Shown here piece after piece: positions 43,123 to 53,651 of a DNA stretch of 64,000 nucleotides; within the stretch, counting starts at the first letter, position 1, and each line of letters opens with the position of its first letter. The stretch is from assembly GCF_002860285.1 (NCBI RefSeq), contig NZ_PGVF01000009.1:124001-188000 (forward strand), read 5' to 3'. Under the pieces are notes generated by a model. That model ran no database searches. It was not told the origin of the DNA and saw nothing but the letters and a program-made list of their open reading frames with translations. Position numbers and translations under genes: made by a program. This DNA is from Bacillus sp. M6-12 (GTDB lineage: Bacteria; Bacillota; Bacilli; Bacillales; DSM-1321).

Positions 43123-46100
43123 TTGGATATAGGTTTAAATCATAAAATGATTAAAGAAATGTGCGGCACGGTCTCGTTCAAGAGGGGAGATGCTTTTAAT
43201 CGTTCCAAAAAAGTAACAATTAAAACATATAATAATGTTTTTTGTGAAGCCGCCGTTGCTGCTTCGGAGGATTTCCATGTAATAATCGAAAAGGATGAAA
43301 GCGGTAAATTACGCTCACAATGCAGCTGTCCGAAGCTAGCTTCGGTTCCAAATGATTGCCAGCACATTGCAGCAGTGCTTTTGGCTATTTATGAGCAGCA
43401 GCGCCAGGGAAACGTTCCGGTTACATCAAATTTTTCAGCAAATGACGACCTTACTGAAGGTCTTTTGACAATTTTCACTGATCAGCCAAAAAGGTCGAGC
43501 GGCCATCAGCTGCATTTTGAGAACAGAAAAGTGTTGGAGGCAGCTTTTATCTGTAAACCGTTCCTCTCAGGCAATATGGATTATATGTTCGGTATCCAGC
43601 TGCAGATTGACTCCATCCCAGTCCAAAACATCCGGGAGTTTTTGGAGAATGTGAAGGATAGGAAGACTAGCAGGATTTCCATATCATTTACATATGACCC
43701 AAAACTGCATTGTTTTGAAAAAAAAGCTGATCATGTCATTCAGCAGCTGATTCAGGTGATTGAAGATGAAAAACTGTATGCTGATTCGCTGCAGGACAAG
43801 CAAAACATCGGCAAAGACATTATACTGATCCCGCCTTCTTCGTGGGAAAAGCTTTTACCTAACCTCACAAGAACGCCTTTAGTTAAGCTGGAGTATAACG
43901 GCCGCAGCTTTACTGGTCTTCATTTGTCTGAACAGACTCTTCCTTTGCAATTTGATTTTACAGTGAGGGATGGAAATGGCTATAACCTAAGGATCAAAGG
44001 GTTAAGCGGTATGATTGTCATGGAGGGATATGGTTTTGTTCTATCCGATGGAAAAATAGCCCAGCTGAAAAAGGAAGATTTCAAACGCCTTTCCGAATTA
44101 AAGCAGATGCTTGATTCTTCAGGGACAGATCAAATTCCGATTCATCATGATCAATTAGATTTTTTCATGGAGAAAGTAATTCCTGGTTTGAAGAAACTTG
44201 GCACTGTCCACATTTCCAGGTCTATTACCGAGCAATATTTAAACACACCATTGGTGGCAAAGCTCTACCTGGACCGTGTGAAAGACCGGCTTCTTGCCGG
44301 GCTGGAGTTTCACTATGAGCAGATTGTAATTAATCCTCTTGAAGGCAGGGAACCTAAGGCAGGCTTTATGCTTATAAGAGATGCGGCTAAAGAGGATATA
44401 ATTCTGGAGTTGATGGAGGAAGGTTCGTTTGCCAAGACGGACGGGGGATATGTTCTGCAAAATGAAGAGCTGGAGTATGAATTTTTGGCTTATATAGTTC
44501 CGAAACTCCAAAAGCTTGTACAAGTTTATGCTACTACAGCAGTGAGAAACCGGATTTTTAGAGAAAACGCCAAGCCGCAAATAAGAGTGAAGATTAAAAG
44601 AGAGCGAACAAACTGGCTTGAATTCAAGTTTGAAATGGACGGGATTCCCGACAAATCAATTCGTGAGATTTTATCGGCACTGGAAGAAAAGCGGAAGTAT
44701 TTTCGGCTGAGGAATGGTTCCCTGCTATCACTGGAGACAAGGGAGTTTAAAGAAATCCAGCGTTTCCTGAATGCCGTGCCAGATCAAAAGGAAGATCTGG
44801 AGAGCGGCTTAAATATGCCAATCGTTCGCGGTCTGCAAGTCCTAGATTCAATTGAAGGCAGCGATGTCCTCACTTTAGAGGAATCGTTCCGTCAGTTTCT
44901 TGAAGAAATCCGTAATCCAAGCAGCTTGAAGTTTGAAATACCGTCGAGCCTTGGGACGATTTTGCGAGACTATCAAATACACGGCTTTAATTGGATGAGA
45001 TCCCTTGCCAGCTATGGCTTTGGAGGTATTCTGGCAGATGATATGGGACTTGGCAAAACACTGCAGAGCATAGCTTATGTCCTTTCAGTACTAACAGACA
45101 TTCGAAAAAAGAAGCTGCCCGTACTGATTGTTTCCCCATCATCCTTAACCTACAACTGGCTTAGTGAAATGATGAAATTTGCGCCTGATGTACAAGCTGT
45201 AGTCGTCGATGGAGTTAAACCAGAGAGAACAAAGCTGCTGCGTGATATCAAGGAAATGGATGTACTGATTACCTCGTATCCGCTGCTGCGGAAAGATATT
45301 AAGTGGTATGAAAAGCAGGAATTCCATACGGTATTTTTTGATGAGGCACAGGCGTTTAAAAATCCAGTCACACAAACAGCACGCGCTGTGAAGAAAATCC
45401 AGGCAAGTCACCGGTTTGCCCTTACCGGGACACCTGTGGAAAATTCGATAGAGGAACTGTGGTCCATTTTCCACGTAGTTTTTCCTGAACTTTTCCAGGG
45501 TTTAAGAGAATATAGCTTCCTTTCCAGGGAATCAATTGCCCGGAGGACCCGGCCATTTTTGTTGCGAAGATTAAAAGAGGATGTCCTGGGTGAGATTCCG
45601 GAAAAAGTTGAAGTGATAGAATCCGCGGAGCTTCTGCCTGATCAAAAGAAGCTGTACGCTGCCTATTTGGCCAAACTGCGGCATGATACGCTGAAACATC
45701 TTGATAAAGATACCCTGCGAAAAAATAAGATTAAGATTCTTGCGGGTCTAACCCGACTGAGGCAGATATGCTGCCATCCGGCACTGTTTGTGGACGGGTA
45801 CAAGGGAAGTTCAGCAAAATTTGAACAGCTAAAACAGATTATTGAAGAATCAAGACTTTCTGGAAGGAGAGTACTGATTTTTTCGCAATTTACAAAAATG
45901 CTTGCACTGATTGGCAGGGAATTAGCAGTTCAAGGCCTGCCTTTTTTCTACCTTGATGGACAAACGGCATCAGAAGAACGATTAGAGCTCTGCAATCGAT
46001 TCAACAGCGGTGAACGGGATTTGTTCCTAATTTCCTTAAAAGCAGGAGGTACAGGCCTAAATCTGACCGGCGCTGATACAGTAATTCTTTATGATCTTTG

Positions 46101-46323
46101 GTGGAATCCGGCGGTGGAGGAGCAGGCAGCTGACCGTGCCCACCGGATGGGTCAAAAGAATGCAGTACAGGTTATCAAGCTTGTGGCACGGGGGACGATT
46201 GAGGATAAAATGAACGAACTGCAGGAAAAAAAGAGGCAGCTGATAGATGAAATCATTCACTCAGAAGATAAAGTGCCCACAGCTCTTACTGATGAAGATA
46301 TTCGGGAAATTTTAATGATATAA
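43123..46323 (+). CDS. SNF2-family helicase with SWIM zinc finger
   Basis: A 1066-residue ATPase. N-terminal SWIM zinc finger CxC-x9-CxH (Cys67, Cys69, Cys79, His81), a long middle region (SNF2-associated bacterial domain, about 110-600), then the SNF2 core: DDMGLGKT (Walker A), DEAQ (Walker B), LTGTPVENS (motif III), and GGTGLNLTGADTVI / HRMGQK (motifs V/VI). It probably translocates on double-stranded DNA. TTG 43123 with GGAGGAGGG upstream is favoured over the frame from 43081, and fits the usual N-terminus. No partner gene such as a second SWIM protein is adjacent. Confidence 0.9.
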   Translation: MDIGLNHKMIKEMCGTVSFKRGDAFNRSKKVTIKTYNNVFCEAAVAASEDFHVIIEKDESGKLRSQCSCPKLASVPNDCQHIAAVLLAIYEQQRQGNVPVTSNFSANDDLTEGLLTIFTDQPKRSSGHQLHFENRKVLEAAFICKPFLSGNMDYMFGIQLQIDSIPVQNIREFLENVKDRKTSRISISFTYDPKLHCFEKKADHVIQQLIQVIEDEKLYADSLQDKQNIGKDIILIPPSSWEKLLPNLTRTPLVKLEYNGRSFTGLHLSEQTLPLQFDFTVRDGNGYNLRIKGLSGMIVMEGYGFVLSDGKIAQLKKEDFKRLSELKQMLDSSGTDQIPIHHDQLDFFMEKVIPGLKKLGTVHISRSITEQYLNTPLVAKLYLDRVKDRLLAGLEFHYEQIVINPLEGREPKAGFMLIRDAAKEDIILELMEEGSFAKTDGGYVLQNEELEYEFLAYIVPKLQKLVQVYATTAVRNRIFRENAKPQIRVKIKRERTNWLEFKFEMDGIPDKSIREILSALEEKRKYFRLRNGSLLSLETREFKEIQRFLNAVPDQKEDLESGLNMPIVRGLQVLDSIEGSDVLTLEESFRQFLEEIRNPSSLKFEIPSSLGTILRDYQIHGFNWMRSLASYGFGGILADDMGLGKTLQSIAYVLSVLTDIRKKKLPVLIVSPSSLTYNWLSEMMKFAPDVQAVVVDGVKPERTKLLRDIKEMDVLITSYPLLRKDIKWYEKQEFHTVFFDEAQAFKNPVTQTARAVKKIQASHRFALTGTPVENSIEELWSIFHVVFPELFQGLREYSFLSRESIARRTRPFLLRRLKEDVLGEIPEKVEVIESAELLPDQKKLYAAYLAKLRHDTLKHLDKDTLRKNKIKILAGLTRLRQICCHPALFVDGYKGSSAKFEQLKQIIEESRLSGRRVLIFSQFTKMLALIGRELAVQGLPFFYLDGQTASEERLELCNRFNSGERDLFLISLKAGGTGLNLTGADTVILYDLWWNPAVEEQAADRAHRMGQKNAVQVIKLVARGTIEDKMNELQEKKRQLIDEIIHSEDKVPTALTDEDIREILMI

Positions 46324-46526
46324 GTGTACCAACGATAAATAGAAAAATCCGCCTGCATTATTTCTCTGATAAATGAAGAATAATACAATGACATCATGAT
46401 TAGCCCTTATCTACGAGACTTAAAAAAACATCTAATACTAATCCATATCCTGCATGTTTTAATGCCATTTAAACGGGGAATAAAGTTAGCAATATACATA
46501 CTTTAACTCGTACAGGAGGAATATAG

Positions 46527-46727
46527 GTGATGCTGAAAATGGCTAATATTGGTGAGGAAATAGTGTTTAAGAAAACCGTTAAAGGCACAGTTGAAAAGGT
46601 AAATGAAAACTCTGTGATTGTTGTGATTACCAGCAATCCTGATAATGTAGAATTTTTAAGTGACAGAACAGTGGTAAATCATAAAAATTATCAGGTAGTG
46701 AAAAGAGTCCCGGAGGCTATTGCATAG
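46527..46727 (+). CDS. DUF2187 (YkvS-like) small protein
   Basis: A 66-residue protein with the DUF2187 layout: NIGEEIVFKKTVKGTVEKVN, SVIVVITSNPDN and TVVNHKNYQVV. This is a small KOW/SH3-like beta barrel. Its function is not known. AGGAGG lies seven bases before GTG 46527, with ATG directly after. Confidence 0.8.
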   Translation: MMLKMANIGEEIVFKKTVKGTVEKVNENSVIVVITSNPDNVEFLSDRTVVNHKNYQVVKRVPEAIA

Positions 46728-47396
46728 GAGCTATCTTTAACATGAATGCATCTTCCTCTGATAAGAAAACTGAAGCTGAGTCATTAGTAAATGAATTTCC
46801 GGTGGGATTGAAGGAATAAAAAGAACATTGGTTAAAGGGAGAGTCCATGGATAATCAACTGCGAATACCATAAAACAGGAAGACTCTGGAGATCATCAAC
46901 AAGGAAATATCATTAAACAGGAAGACTCTAGAGATAACCGGCAAGGAACCAGTAAATCGGACAATACAGCGGAAACTCAACTAGAAAACAAGGAAAGTGC
47001 TGAAAACCGGTTTGATTCCAGCATGAACGATAACGCTTTCCGAAAGGCACTAAAATCCTTCCAAACCACGGTAAAAGAACAAGTTATACAAACGAAGAAA
47101 AAATGAACGATGATGATTACCGTAAATCCTTGTTTTTCACGTCCGCAAAGAAAGAATAGTCTGAAAAAAAGACTTGCAAGGTCAATAATAAACCCTCTAG
47201 GATCAAGTGACTGCAATGATTCTGGAGGTTTTTTTGTGTCTGTGATAGTAACAAGATTTTTATGACATTTATAATAAAAGCCGTTTCATGCGATATATCG
47301 AGTATAATGGACAATAGTCAGATTTTGCATAAGATATTTCTTCCAGAGAATCCTATAAAGAAGTCGGATTAATATAGAAAAACGAGGTACTATTTT
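46728..47396. other. Intergenic region with a frameshifted small ORF
   Basis: Holds the frameshifted ORF at 46847-47106 and a hairpin near 47189-47234 (AAACCCTCTAGGATC with GATTCTGGAGG and TTTTTTT). The DbpA leader (about 47250-47396) contains a TATAAT at about 47320 but no good -35. Confidence 0.4.
46847..47106 (+). pseudogene. Frameshifted hydrophilic ORF with an internal 42-nt repeat
   Basis: AAAGGGAG and ATG at 46847 start a frame that stops after eight codons. One base out of phase a hydrophilic frame runs to the TGA at 47104-47106. It contains two 42-nt copies (KQEDSGDHQQGNII and KQEDSRDNRQGTSK) and ends in FRKALKSFQTTVKEQVIQTK. I infer a single-base indel in a small repetitive protein gene. 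Family unknown. Confidence 0.4.
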
Positions 47397-48842
47397 ATGA
47401 GTGAAAGAAGATTTGAGGATTATCGAATAAGTGAAGACATCAAAAGAGCGCTTGCTGTGTTAAAGTATGAAACACCCACTGAGGTGCAGAGTGAGGTAAT
47501 ACCAGCAGCATTGGAAAATAAAGATCTTGTAGTTAAATCTCAAACTGGCAGCGGCAAGACAGCAGCCTATGCGATTCCCCTTTGTGAAATGGTGGAATGG
47601 GAGGAAAAGAACCCGCAGGCATTAATTCTCACACCAACAAGGGAGCTTGCTGTTCAGGTAAGGGAAGATATAACGAATATTGGCAGGTTCAAACGGATAA
47701 AAGCGATGGCCGTTTATGGCAAAGAACCCTTCGCGAAACAAAAGGATGAGTTGAAGCAAAAAACTCATTTTGTTGTCGGAACACCTGGACGAATGATGGA
47801 TCATATAGAAAGAGGAACGCTGGTACTGGACCAAGTAAAATATCTCATTATAGATGAAGCAGATGAAATGCTTAATATGGGTTTTATCGACACAGTAGAA
47901 GCAATTATCAAAGAACTTCCAGCCGACCGGGTGACGATGGTATTTTCTGCAACTCTGCCAACTGATGTTGAAAATCTCTGCCATAAATATATGATGGATC
48001 CCGTTAACATTGAAATTGAAGCTGCGGGGATTACGACAGAAACGATTGAACATTTTTTAATAGAAGCAAGCGAGGAAGTAAAGCTACCACTTCTAAAAGA
48101 TGTCACGGTTGTGGAGAACCCGGACAGCTGTATCATTTTTTGCAGAACGAAGGAAAATGTAGACAAAGTGTTTACTGAACTGGACGAATCCAATTATTCC
48201 TGCGAAAAACTCCATGGCGGTTTGGAACAGGAAGATAGGTTTGCGGTTATGGACGGATTTAAAATGGGCAATTTCCGTTATCTAGTGGCAACCGATGTGG
48301 CTGCAAGAGGAATAGATGTGGACAATGTTTCCCTTGTCATCAACTATGATGTTCCGATGGAAAAAGAGGGCTATGTCCACCGAACAGGCAGAACCGGGCG
48401 TGCTGGGAATAAAGGGAAAGCAATCACGTTTGCAACACAGTATGAAGGTAAATTTATAAAATCGATTGAAAGATATATTGGGTTTGACATTCCCGAAATG
48501 GAAGCTCCTTCTCAAGAGGAAGTAACAAGAGAAAAAGCAGCTTTTGATGAAAAAATCAGCGGCCGACGAGTCGTAAGAAATAACAAAACAGCACGGATCA
48601 ACCAAGATATTATGAAGCTCCATTTCAGCGGCGGCAAAAAGAAGAAGATACGGGCAGTAGATTTTGTCGGAACAATCTCGAATATTCCAGGTGTATCAGC
48701 TGATGACATTGGCATCATAACCATTCATGACACTATGTCTTATGTGGATATTTTGAATGGAAAAGGCTCACTGGTACTGCAGGCTATGGAGAATACAACG
48801 ATTAAAGGCAAAAAGCTGAAGGTAAGCAAGGCGATTAAATAA
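47397..48842 (+). CDS. dbpA: DEAD-box RNA helicase DbpA (YxiN-type)
   Basis: A 481-residue DEAD-box helicase with the Q motif region ([20 protein letters not shown]), [23 protein letters not shown], and [10 protein letters not shown]. The C-terminal domain (about 405-481; [20 protein letters not shown] and [20 protein letters not shown]) is the DbpA/YxiN RNA-binding domain that recognises hairpin 92 of 23S rRNA. It acts in large-subunit ribosome assembly. It is followed 78 bases later by a DUF3934 gene, possibly in the same transcript. Confidence 0.92.
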   Translation: MSERRFEDYRISEDIKRALAVLKYETPTEVQSEVIPAALENKDLVVKSQTGSGKTAAYAIPLCEMVEWEEKNPQALILTPTRELAVQVREDITNIGRFKRIKAMAVYGKEPFAKQKDELKQKTHFVVGTPGRMMDHIERGTLVLDQVKYLIIDEADEMLNMGFIDTVEAIIKELPADRVTMVFSATLPTDVENLCHKYMMDPVNIEIEAAGITTETIEHFLIEASEEVKLPLLKDVTVVENPDSCIIFCRTKENVDKVFTELDESNYSCEKLHGGLEQEDRFAVMDGFKMGNFRYLVATDVAARGIDVDNVSLVINYDVPMEKEGYVHRTGRTGRAGNKGKAITFATQYEGKFIKSIERYIGFDIPEMEAPSQEEVTREKAAFDEKISGRRVVRNNKTARINQDIMKLHFSGGKKKKIRAVDFVGTISNIPGVSADDIGIITIHDTMSYVDILNGKGSLVLQAMENTTIKGKKLKVSKAIK

Positions 48843-48920
48843 ATAGTAGCTAGGGATTATACAAGGCGAATAAGTGGTATGGATTGATAAAACAGATACA
48901 AAGAATAACGGAGTGAATTT

Positions 48921-49061
48921 ATGAGTAAAGCAAAAGGGAAAAGCGGTACAGGCAGAGGAACAGGCAAAAAAGGCTGGAATCGCTGGCAGGCCAGTGCCAA
49001 CAAGGCGAAAAGCGCCAAACCGTACAAAAGCAAAGGCGTAAAAAGAGCAACCGAGGAATAG
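48921..49061 (+). CDS. DUF3934 small basic protein
   Basis: A 46-residue, Lys/Gly-rich peptide (MSKAKGKSGTGRGTGKKGWN, then RWQASANKAKSAKPYKSKG) matching the DUF3934 family of Bacillaceae. It is likely nucleic-acid or ribosome associated given charge, but no function is known. CGGAGTG lies about eight bases before the ATG. A strong terminator follows. Confidence 0.75.
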   Translation: MSKAKGKSGTGRGTGKKGWNRWQASANKAKSAKPYKSKGVKRATEE

Positions 49062-49095
49062 AATCACCGATTACCGAGGCAAAAAAATAGTAGAA

Positions 49096-49133
49096 AGAGG
49101 ATGTCCCTAAAGCAGCGGTGACATCCTCTTTTT
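49096..49133 (+). terminator. Intrinsic terminator after the DUF3934 gene
   Basis: AGAGGATGTC / GACATCCTCT perfect 10-bp stem with T-run. Confidence 0.85.
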
Positions 49134-49783
49134 ATGCTGAAATAGAAGATTCCGCTTATAACATATGGGTAAACCTCAAAAATTATAAGCTAATTATGAC
49201 TAGACCTACCCTTTTCATGTTTTTAACTCTTGCCTGGTCTCGATTTTTTTTCCTATTTTGAATTAAAGCGATGGTAAGCAGGAGCAGGGGAATAATATAT
49301 TGAAAAGGCAAATGCAGCAAAAGTGGAACTAGTTTAAGCCCTTCCTCTTGATGTTCATTGAAATTGCATTCGAAATTTGGTGGAAAAATATGCATTGATA
49401 TGTTTAGATATTTCTAGAAGAATAGATTTTTTATAGAGTGCGACGATGCGAGAAAAAGGGTACTGTATAGGAAAAACTTCATAAGCAATATCTCTAATGG
49501 TTTGTGTTTACATTTCTTGCTCCTGGTGTAAAAATAGATGAACTGAAGAGCATTTTAGAGGAAACCAATGGAGTAAGAAACCAGTGCAGGTGTTTTCTAG
49601 TACGGGCAGCAGATCGAATGATAGAGGAAATGGGAGTCTGAGATGAATTTAAAGATTTATATAGGAACTTGACAGGGCATTCTCTCAGTCCGTATAGAGT
49701 ATAATCCATTGGAAGAAGCAGACATTAGTAAAGACTGCCTGAAGATATTTAAAAAAATAAAAAAGTTAGAGGAAGGAGATATG
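49134..49783. other. Intergenic region with a gene remnant
   Basis: A 47-codon open frame at 49498-49641 (APGVKIDELKSILEETNGVR and FLVRAADRMIEEMGV) ends in TGA but has no start; it looks like the 3' end of a lost gene I cannot name. A minus-strand frame at 49183-49395 has no ribosome site and is not called. The SelO ribosome site lies at the right end. Confidence 0.4.
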
Positions 49784-51241
49784 ATGACAAAAGTAACCGG
49801 ATGGAACTTAGACAATAGTTATGTACGACTGCCGGAATCATTATTTACAAGTCATAACCCTGACCCTGTACGGTCACCGAAGCTGATCATACTTAATGAT
49901 TCGCTGGCTGAATCCCTGGGGCTGAACGCCGAGGCACTGCATAGTGAGGAAGAGGCAGCAGTGTTTGCCGGAAATCGGATTCCTGAAGGGGCGCATCCTC
50001 TTGCCCAAGCTTATGCCGGACATCAGTTCGGGCATTTTACCAAGCTGGGTGATGGCCGGGCGGTGCTGCTTGGCGAGCAGATAACACCTAAAGGTGAACG
50101 CTATGATATTCAGCTGAAGGGACCAGGCAGAACCCCTTATTCCCGGGGTGGCGATGGACGAGCGGCACTTGGGCCAATGCTGCGCGAATTTATCATAAGC
50201 GAAGCCATGCATGGTTTAGAAATTCCTACTACCCGGAGTCTGGCAGTTGTGTCAACCGGTGAATCTGTTATCAGGGAAACAGTTTTGTCAGGTGCCATTC
50301 TGACCCGAGTGGCTGCCAGCCATCTCCGTGTTGGAACTTTTCAATATGCGGCCAACTGGTGCACAGCTGCAGAACTCCGTAACCTGGCTGATTATGCAAT
50401 AGAACGCCATTATCCAGACATCAAAGATGATGAGAGCAAATATCTCACGCTGCTTAAGGGAGTTATCGAACGACAGACCGCGCTGATTGCCAAATGGCAG
50501 CTGGTTGGTTTCATCCACGGAGTAATGAATACCGACAACATGACCATCAGCGGCGAAACCATTGATTATGGTCCTTGCGCCTTTATGAATGAATATGATC
50601 CGAAAACGGTATTCAGTTCCATAGACACTCAAGGGCGTTATGCCTATGGCAATCAGCCAATTATTTGCGGCTGGAATCTCGCCCGGTTTGCCGAAGCCCT
50701 ATTGCCGCTCCTCCATGAAAATCAGGAAGAGGCTGTAGAAATAGCTCAAAATGAAATTTCTGGTGTTATGGAGTTATATAACCAGAAATGGCTGGCGGGA
50801 ATGAGAGCAAAGCTTGGCTTATTTAATGAGGAGACAGAGGATAAGTCCCTTATTGAAGACCTTCTCAATGTGATGAAGAAATATCGTGCGGATTTTACCA
50901 ATACCTTCCGGGCATTAACATTTGATAAAATCAGTGAAACTGATTTGCAGGGAACCCCTGAATTTGAAAAATGGAACGAACAATGGCAGGCAAGATTAGG
51001 CAGGCAGGAAGAATCAAAAGCTGCCTCAAAACAGCTGATGCAAAACAGCAATCCTGCGGTCATCCCTCGGAACCATCGGGTTGAAGAAGCACTGGAAGCC
51101 GCAGAAAATGGAGACTACAGCGTATTGGAGAAGCTCTTGGATGTTCTTTCAAATCCTTACGCGCATTCTCCGGAACAAGAGGAGTACTGCAAGCTGCCCG
51201 CGCCATCCAATCGTCCATATCAGACTTTTTGCGGAACGTGA
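49784..51241 (+). CDS. selO: SelO/YdiU family protein adenylyltransferase
   Basis: A 485-residue pseudokinase-fold enzyme that transfers AMP to protein hydroxyl groups. Typical blocks: [11 protein letters not shown] at the start, [56 protein letters not shown], and [13 protein letters not shown] with the metal-binding Asn/Asp, then DYGPCAFM. No selenocysteine or extended C-terminal Cys motif is seen, as in most Firmicute members. Adjacent ATG codons at 49781 and 49784 follow GGAAGGAG; I chose the second. Length is normal for Bacillus SelO. Confidence 0.92.
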   Translation: MTKVTGWNLDNSYVRLPESLFTSHNPDPVRSPKLIILNDSLAESLGLNAEALHSEEEAAVFAGNRIPEGAHPLAQAYAGHQFGHFTKLGDGRAVLLGEQITPKGERYDIQLKGPGRTPYSRGGDGRAALGPMLREFIISEAMHGLEIPTTRSLAVVSTGESVIRETVLSGAILTRVAASHLRVGTFQYAANWCTAAELRNLADYAIERHYPDIKDDESKYLTLLKGVIERQTALIAKWQLVGFIHGVMNTDNMTISGETIDYGPCAFMNEYDPKTVFSSIDTQGRYAYGNQPIICGWNLARFAEALLPLLHENQEEAVEIAQNEISGVMELYNQKWLAGMRAKLGLFNEETEDKSLIEDLLNVMKKYRADFTNTFRALTFDKISETDLQGTPEFEKWNEQWQARLGRQEESKAASKQLMQNSNPAVIPRNHRVEEALEAAENGDYSVLEKLLDVLSNPYAHSPEQEEYCKLPAPSNRPYQTFCGT

Positions 51242-51703
51242 AAGGGAGGGTAAACTGCATAACCTCGCAAAATACTGAGCACAAGCTATACATTTCAAGA
51301 ACCTAAAGTTATACTTTTAAGGAAATATCAGTAAGAGCCTTTTCCAGTGGAGAAGGCTCTTATATTATTTTAAATTCTAGGTCTATTTCTGTAAGGTATT
51401 GTTACTCAATCGTATGGGTGGTCTAATAAGAGTTAAAAGAGAGTTTGTCTCTTCTTCCAAGTAGAGTACTATATTAATCACCATCCAAAGCTGTTGCTGG
51501 TAAGTGCCATTTTTTCAATTTAAGCAAAAATTGACGATGAAGAAGATATTGTAGCATTTATCGCAGCTAAAGAAGGTAAAACACCATTTGAACTAGAAAT
51601 AAAGGAATGAATTAAAGATTGGTATAAAAGGCAATAGGCGAATTATGAACAAAATGCTGTTAAAAATCAAATAGGAGTTTAATTGATAATAAGGAGGATA
51701 AAA
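51242..51703. other. Intergenic region with terminator and a gene remnant
   Basis: A terminator lies at 51333-51361. An open fragment from about 51534 to 51641 (IDDEEDIVAFIAAKEGKTPF, stop, IKDWYKRQ) is the decayed 3' end of an unrecognised gene with one in-frame TGA. The rest is empty. Confidence 0.4.
51333..51366 (+). terminator. Terminator after selO
   Basis: AAGAGCCTT / AAGGCTCTT perfect 9-bp stem with a modest T-rich tail. Confidence 0.65.
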
Positions 51704-52105
51704 TTGTATAGGACAATCATAGAACCAAGAGTTTCTGAAACAGATGGAGTTGGCCACATTAATAACACTACTGTCCCAATATGGTTTGAGGCCGGAAGAA
51801 ATAAGCTTTTTAAATTGTTCACACCTGATGACTCATTTAAAAACTGGAAAATGATAATCCTCAATATGAACGTTGACTATATAGACCAAATGTATTTTGG
51901 TAGAGATGTTGAAGTTCGGACATGGGTTAAGAGAATTGGAAATTCTAGCTTAGAACTTTACGAGGAGATCCACCAGGACAATCGATTATGTGCAAAAGGT
52001 GTCGCTGTGTATGTGAATTTTAATCTTGAAACCCAGAAGTCAGAGTCAATTCCTGAAAGTATTAGACGAGAATTACAACAGCATTTAAATGAAGCTCTGA
52101 AATAA
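51704..52105 (+). CDS. Hotdog-fold acyl-CoA thioesterase
   Basis: A 133-residue single hotdog domain: VSETDGVGHINNTTVPIWFE contains the D-G-x-G-H-xNN motif of the 4-hydroxybenzoyl-CoA thioesterase (YbgC-like) family, followed by NMNVDYIDQMYFGRDVEVRT. Here Thr-Asp-Gly replaces the frequent (E/T)DxxGH pattern, compatible with activity. It hydrolyses acyl-CoA; substrate unknown. TTG 51704 is preceded by AAGGAGG; the longer frame from 51683 has no ribosome site. It converges on the ALDH gene. Confidence 0.8.
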   Translation: MYRTIIEPRVSETDGVGHINNTTVPIWFEAGRNKLFKLFTPDDSFKNWKMIILNMNVDYIDQMYFGRDVEVRTWVKRIGNSSLELYEEIHQDNRLCAKGVAVYVNFNLETQKSESIPESIRRELQQHLNEALK

Positions 52106-52142
52106 AATGAACGGAAAATTCAATTTGCCTTTGCAACTCTAC

Positions 52143-52179
52143 AAAAAGATGCACGAAATACCATCAGCATTTCGCGCAT
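52143..52179 (-). terminator. Terminator of the ALDH unit
   Basis: On the minus strand ATGCGCGAAAT pairs with ATTTCGTGCAT (one mismatch) and is followed by CTTTTTG, 23 bases past the ALDH stop. Confidence 0.65.
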
Positions 52180-52201
52180 AACATATTCTATATAATGGCG
52201 C

Positions 52202-53572
52202 TTACTTTAAAAAGTACTTTATCATTTTTAGCCCATTTTTAACATTCGGGTATCTTACCGGAATGTCAAATCTGGTTGTTTGTTTAAGGACGCTTTTTTG
52301 ATGGGAAAAGGTGTCGAAGCTACCTTTGCCATGATAAGCGCCGGTTCCGCTGCTTCCAACTCCGCCGAAGGGCAAGTAGGGGGAGGCGAGATGGTAAACC
52401 GTATCATTTATGCAGCCTCCCCCGAAAGAAATGCTGTTCAGCACCTTTTGCTGAACTGCTTCACTTTGGGAGAAGAGGTAGAGGGCAAGCGGGTTAGGAT
52501 GTTTATGTATTCCCTCAATAACCTCGGATAATTCTTTGTATTCCAGTACAGGCAGGATCGGGCCAAAAATTTCATCCTGCATCACCGGATGCTGCCATGT
52601 GATATTAGTAAGAACGGTCGGCTCAATCGTTAAGGTTTCTTCGTTTATGCCCCCGCCAAGCAATGTTTCACCATCATTTAGAAATGATTGCAGCCGGTCA
52701 AAGTGTTTTTTGCTGACAATCCGTGTGAAATTCGGGTTGTTTAAGGGATGCTCCCCATACAATTCTTTTGTGGCCTCGACAAAGTGATGAAGAAATGTAT
52801 CCCGGATATTTCGGTGAAGGTACAAATAATCGGGTGCGACACATGTTTGACCGGCGTTCATAAACTTTCCCCAGACGATTCGTTTGGCAGCCAGCTTAAT
52901 GTTGGCGTCTTCATGGACAATGCATGGACTTTTTCCGCCTAATTCCAATGTAATTGGGGTCAAATTTTTGGAAGCGGCCTCCATAATAACTTTCCCGACT
53001 GGAACACTGCCTGTAAAGAAAATATAGTCAAATTTTTCATCCAGCAGTGCCTGGCTTGTTTCTATGCCGCCTTCTGCGACTGAAATATACTCCTCGGGAA
53101 AAATGGCTGAAATAACTTTTGCTAATATTTCAGATGTTTTCGGTGTCAATTCGGATGGCTTTAAGATCGCGCAATTTCCCGCAGCAATTGCTCCGATTAA
53201 AGGTGCGACAGCCAGCTGAAATGGATAATTCCATGGAGCTATAATCAGTGCTGTACCATATGGCTCAGGATAAATATAGCCTGTGGAGCCGAAATGGGTC
53301 AGAGGTGTTTTTACTTTTTGCGGCTTAGCCCATTTGCGGAAATTCTTGACCATAAATCGTATTTCTTCTAAAACAACACCAATTTCAGTGGAATAAGCTT
53401 CAAACTCTGATTTATTTAAATCCGCTTTTAATGCATCAGTGAACTGTTTTTCATTGGTACGGATGGCTTCTCTTAATTTCTCCAGTGCTGCTGCACGAAA
53501 ATTTATATCCTTTGTTTTACCGGAACGGAAAAACGCCTTTTGTTTTTCTGCGAGTAAATGATAAGTTTCCAC
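52202..53572 (-). CDS. Aldehyde dehydrogenase
   Basis: A 456-residue NAD(P)-dependent aldehyde dehydrogenase of the class 3/YwdH-like group (short form). Catalytic Cys244 is in NAGQTCVAPDY, the general base Glu210 in LELGGK, the cofactor region FFTGSVPVGK, and the family block IIAPWNYPFQLAVAPL is present. It oxidises aldehydes to acids. GTG start at 53572 with AGGAGG eight bases upstream. It lies 79 bases downstream of a frameshifted iron-type alcohol dehydrogenase, forming an alcohol-to-acid pair; a divergent regulator is at 55135. Confidence 0.9.
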   Translation of the reverse strand: METYHLLAEKQKAFFRSGKTKDINFRAAALEKLREAIRTNEKQFTDALKADLNKSEFEAYSTEIGVVLEEIRFMVKNFRKWAKPQKVKTPLTHFGSTGYIYPEPYGTALIIAPWNYPFQLAVAPLIGAIAAGNCAILKPSELTPKTSEILAKVISAIFPEEYISVAEGGIETSQALLDEKFDYIFFTGSVPVGKVIMEAASKNLTPITLELGGKSPCIVHEDANIKLAAKRIVWGKFMNAGQTCVAPDYLYLHRNIRDTFLHHFVEATKELYGEHPLNNPNFTRIVSKKHFDRLQSFLNDGETLLGGGINEETLTIEPTVLTNITWQHPVMQDEIFGPILPVLEYKELSEVIEGIHKHPNPLALYLFSQSEAVQQKVLNSISFGGGCINDTVYHLASPYLPFGGVGSSGTGAYHGKGSFDTFSHQKSVLKQTTRFDIPVRYPNVKNGLKMIKYFLK

Positions 53573-53651
53573 ATGTCCAACCTCCTAACTTCTATAATAT
53601 ACTCTATTTAATTCTTCATTGCTTTGGCTGCTTACTATTACATTCATTTTT

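Noticed and set aside
49183..49395. Minus-strand 70-codon frame with a hydrophobic middle
   Set aside because: No ribosome site at any start and no family resemblance; kept only as a note in the intergenic entry.
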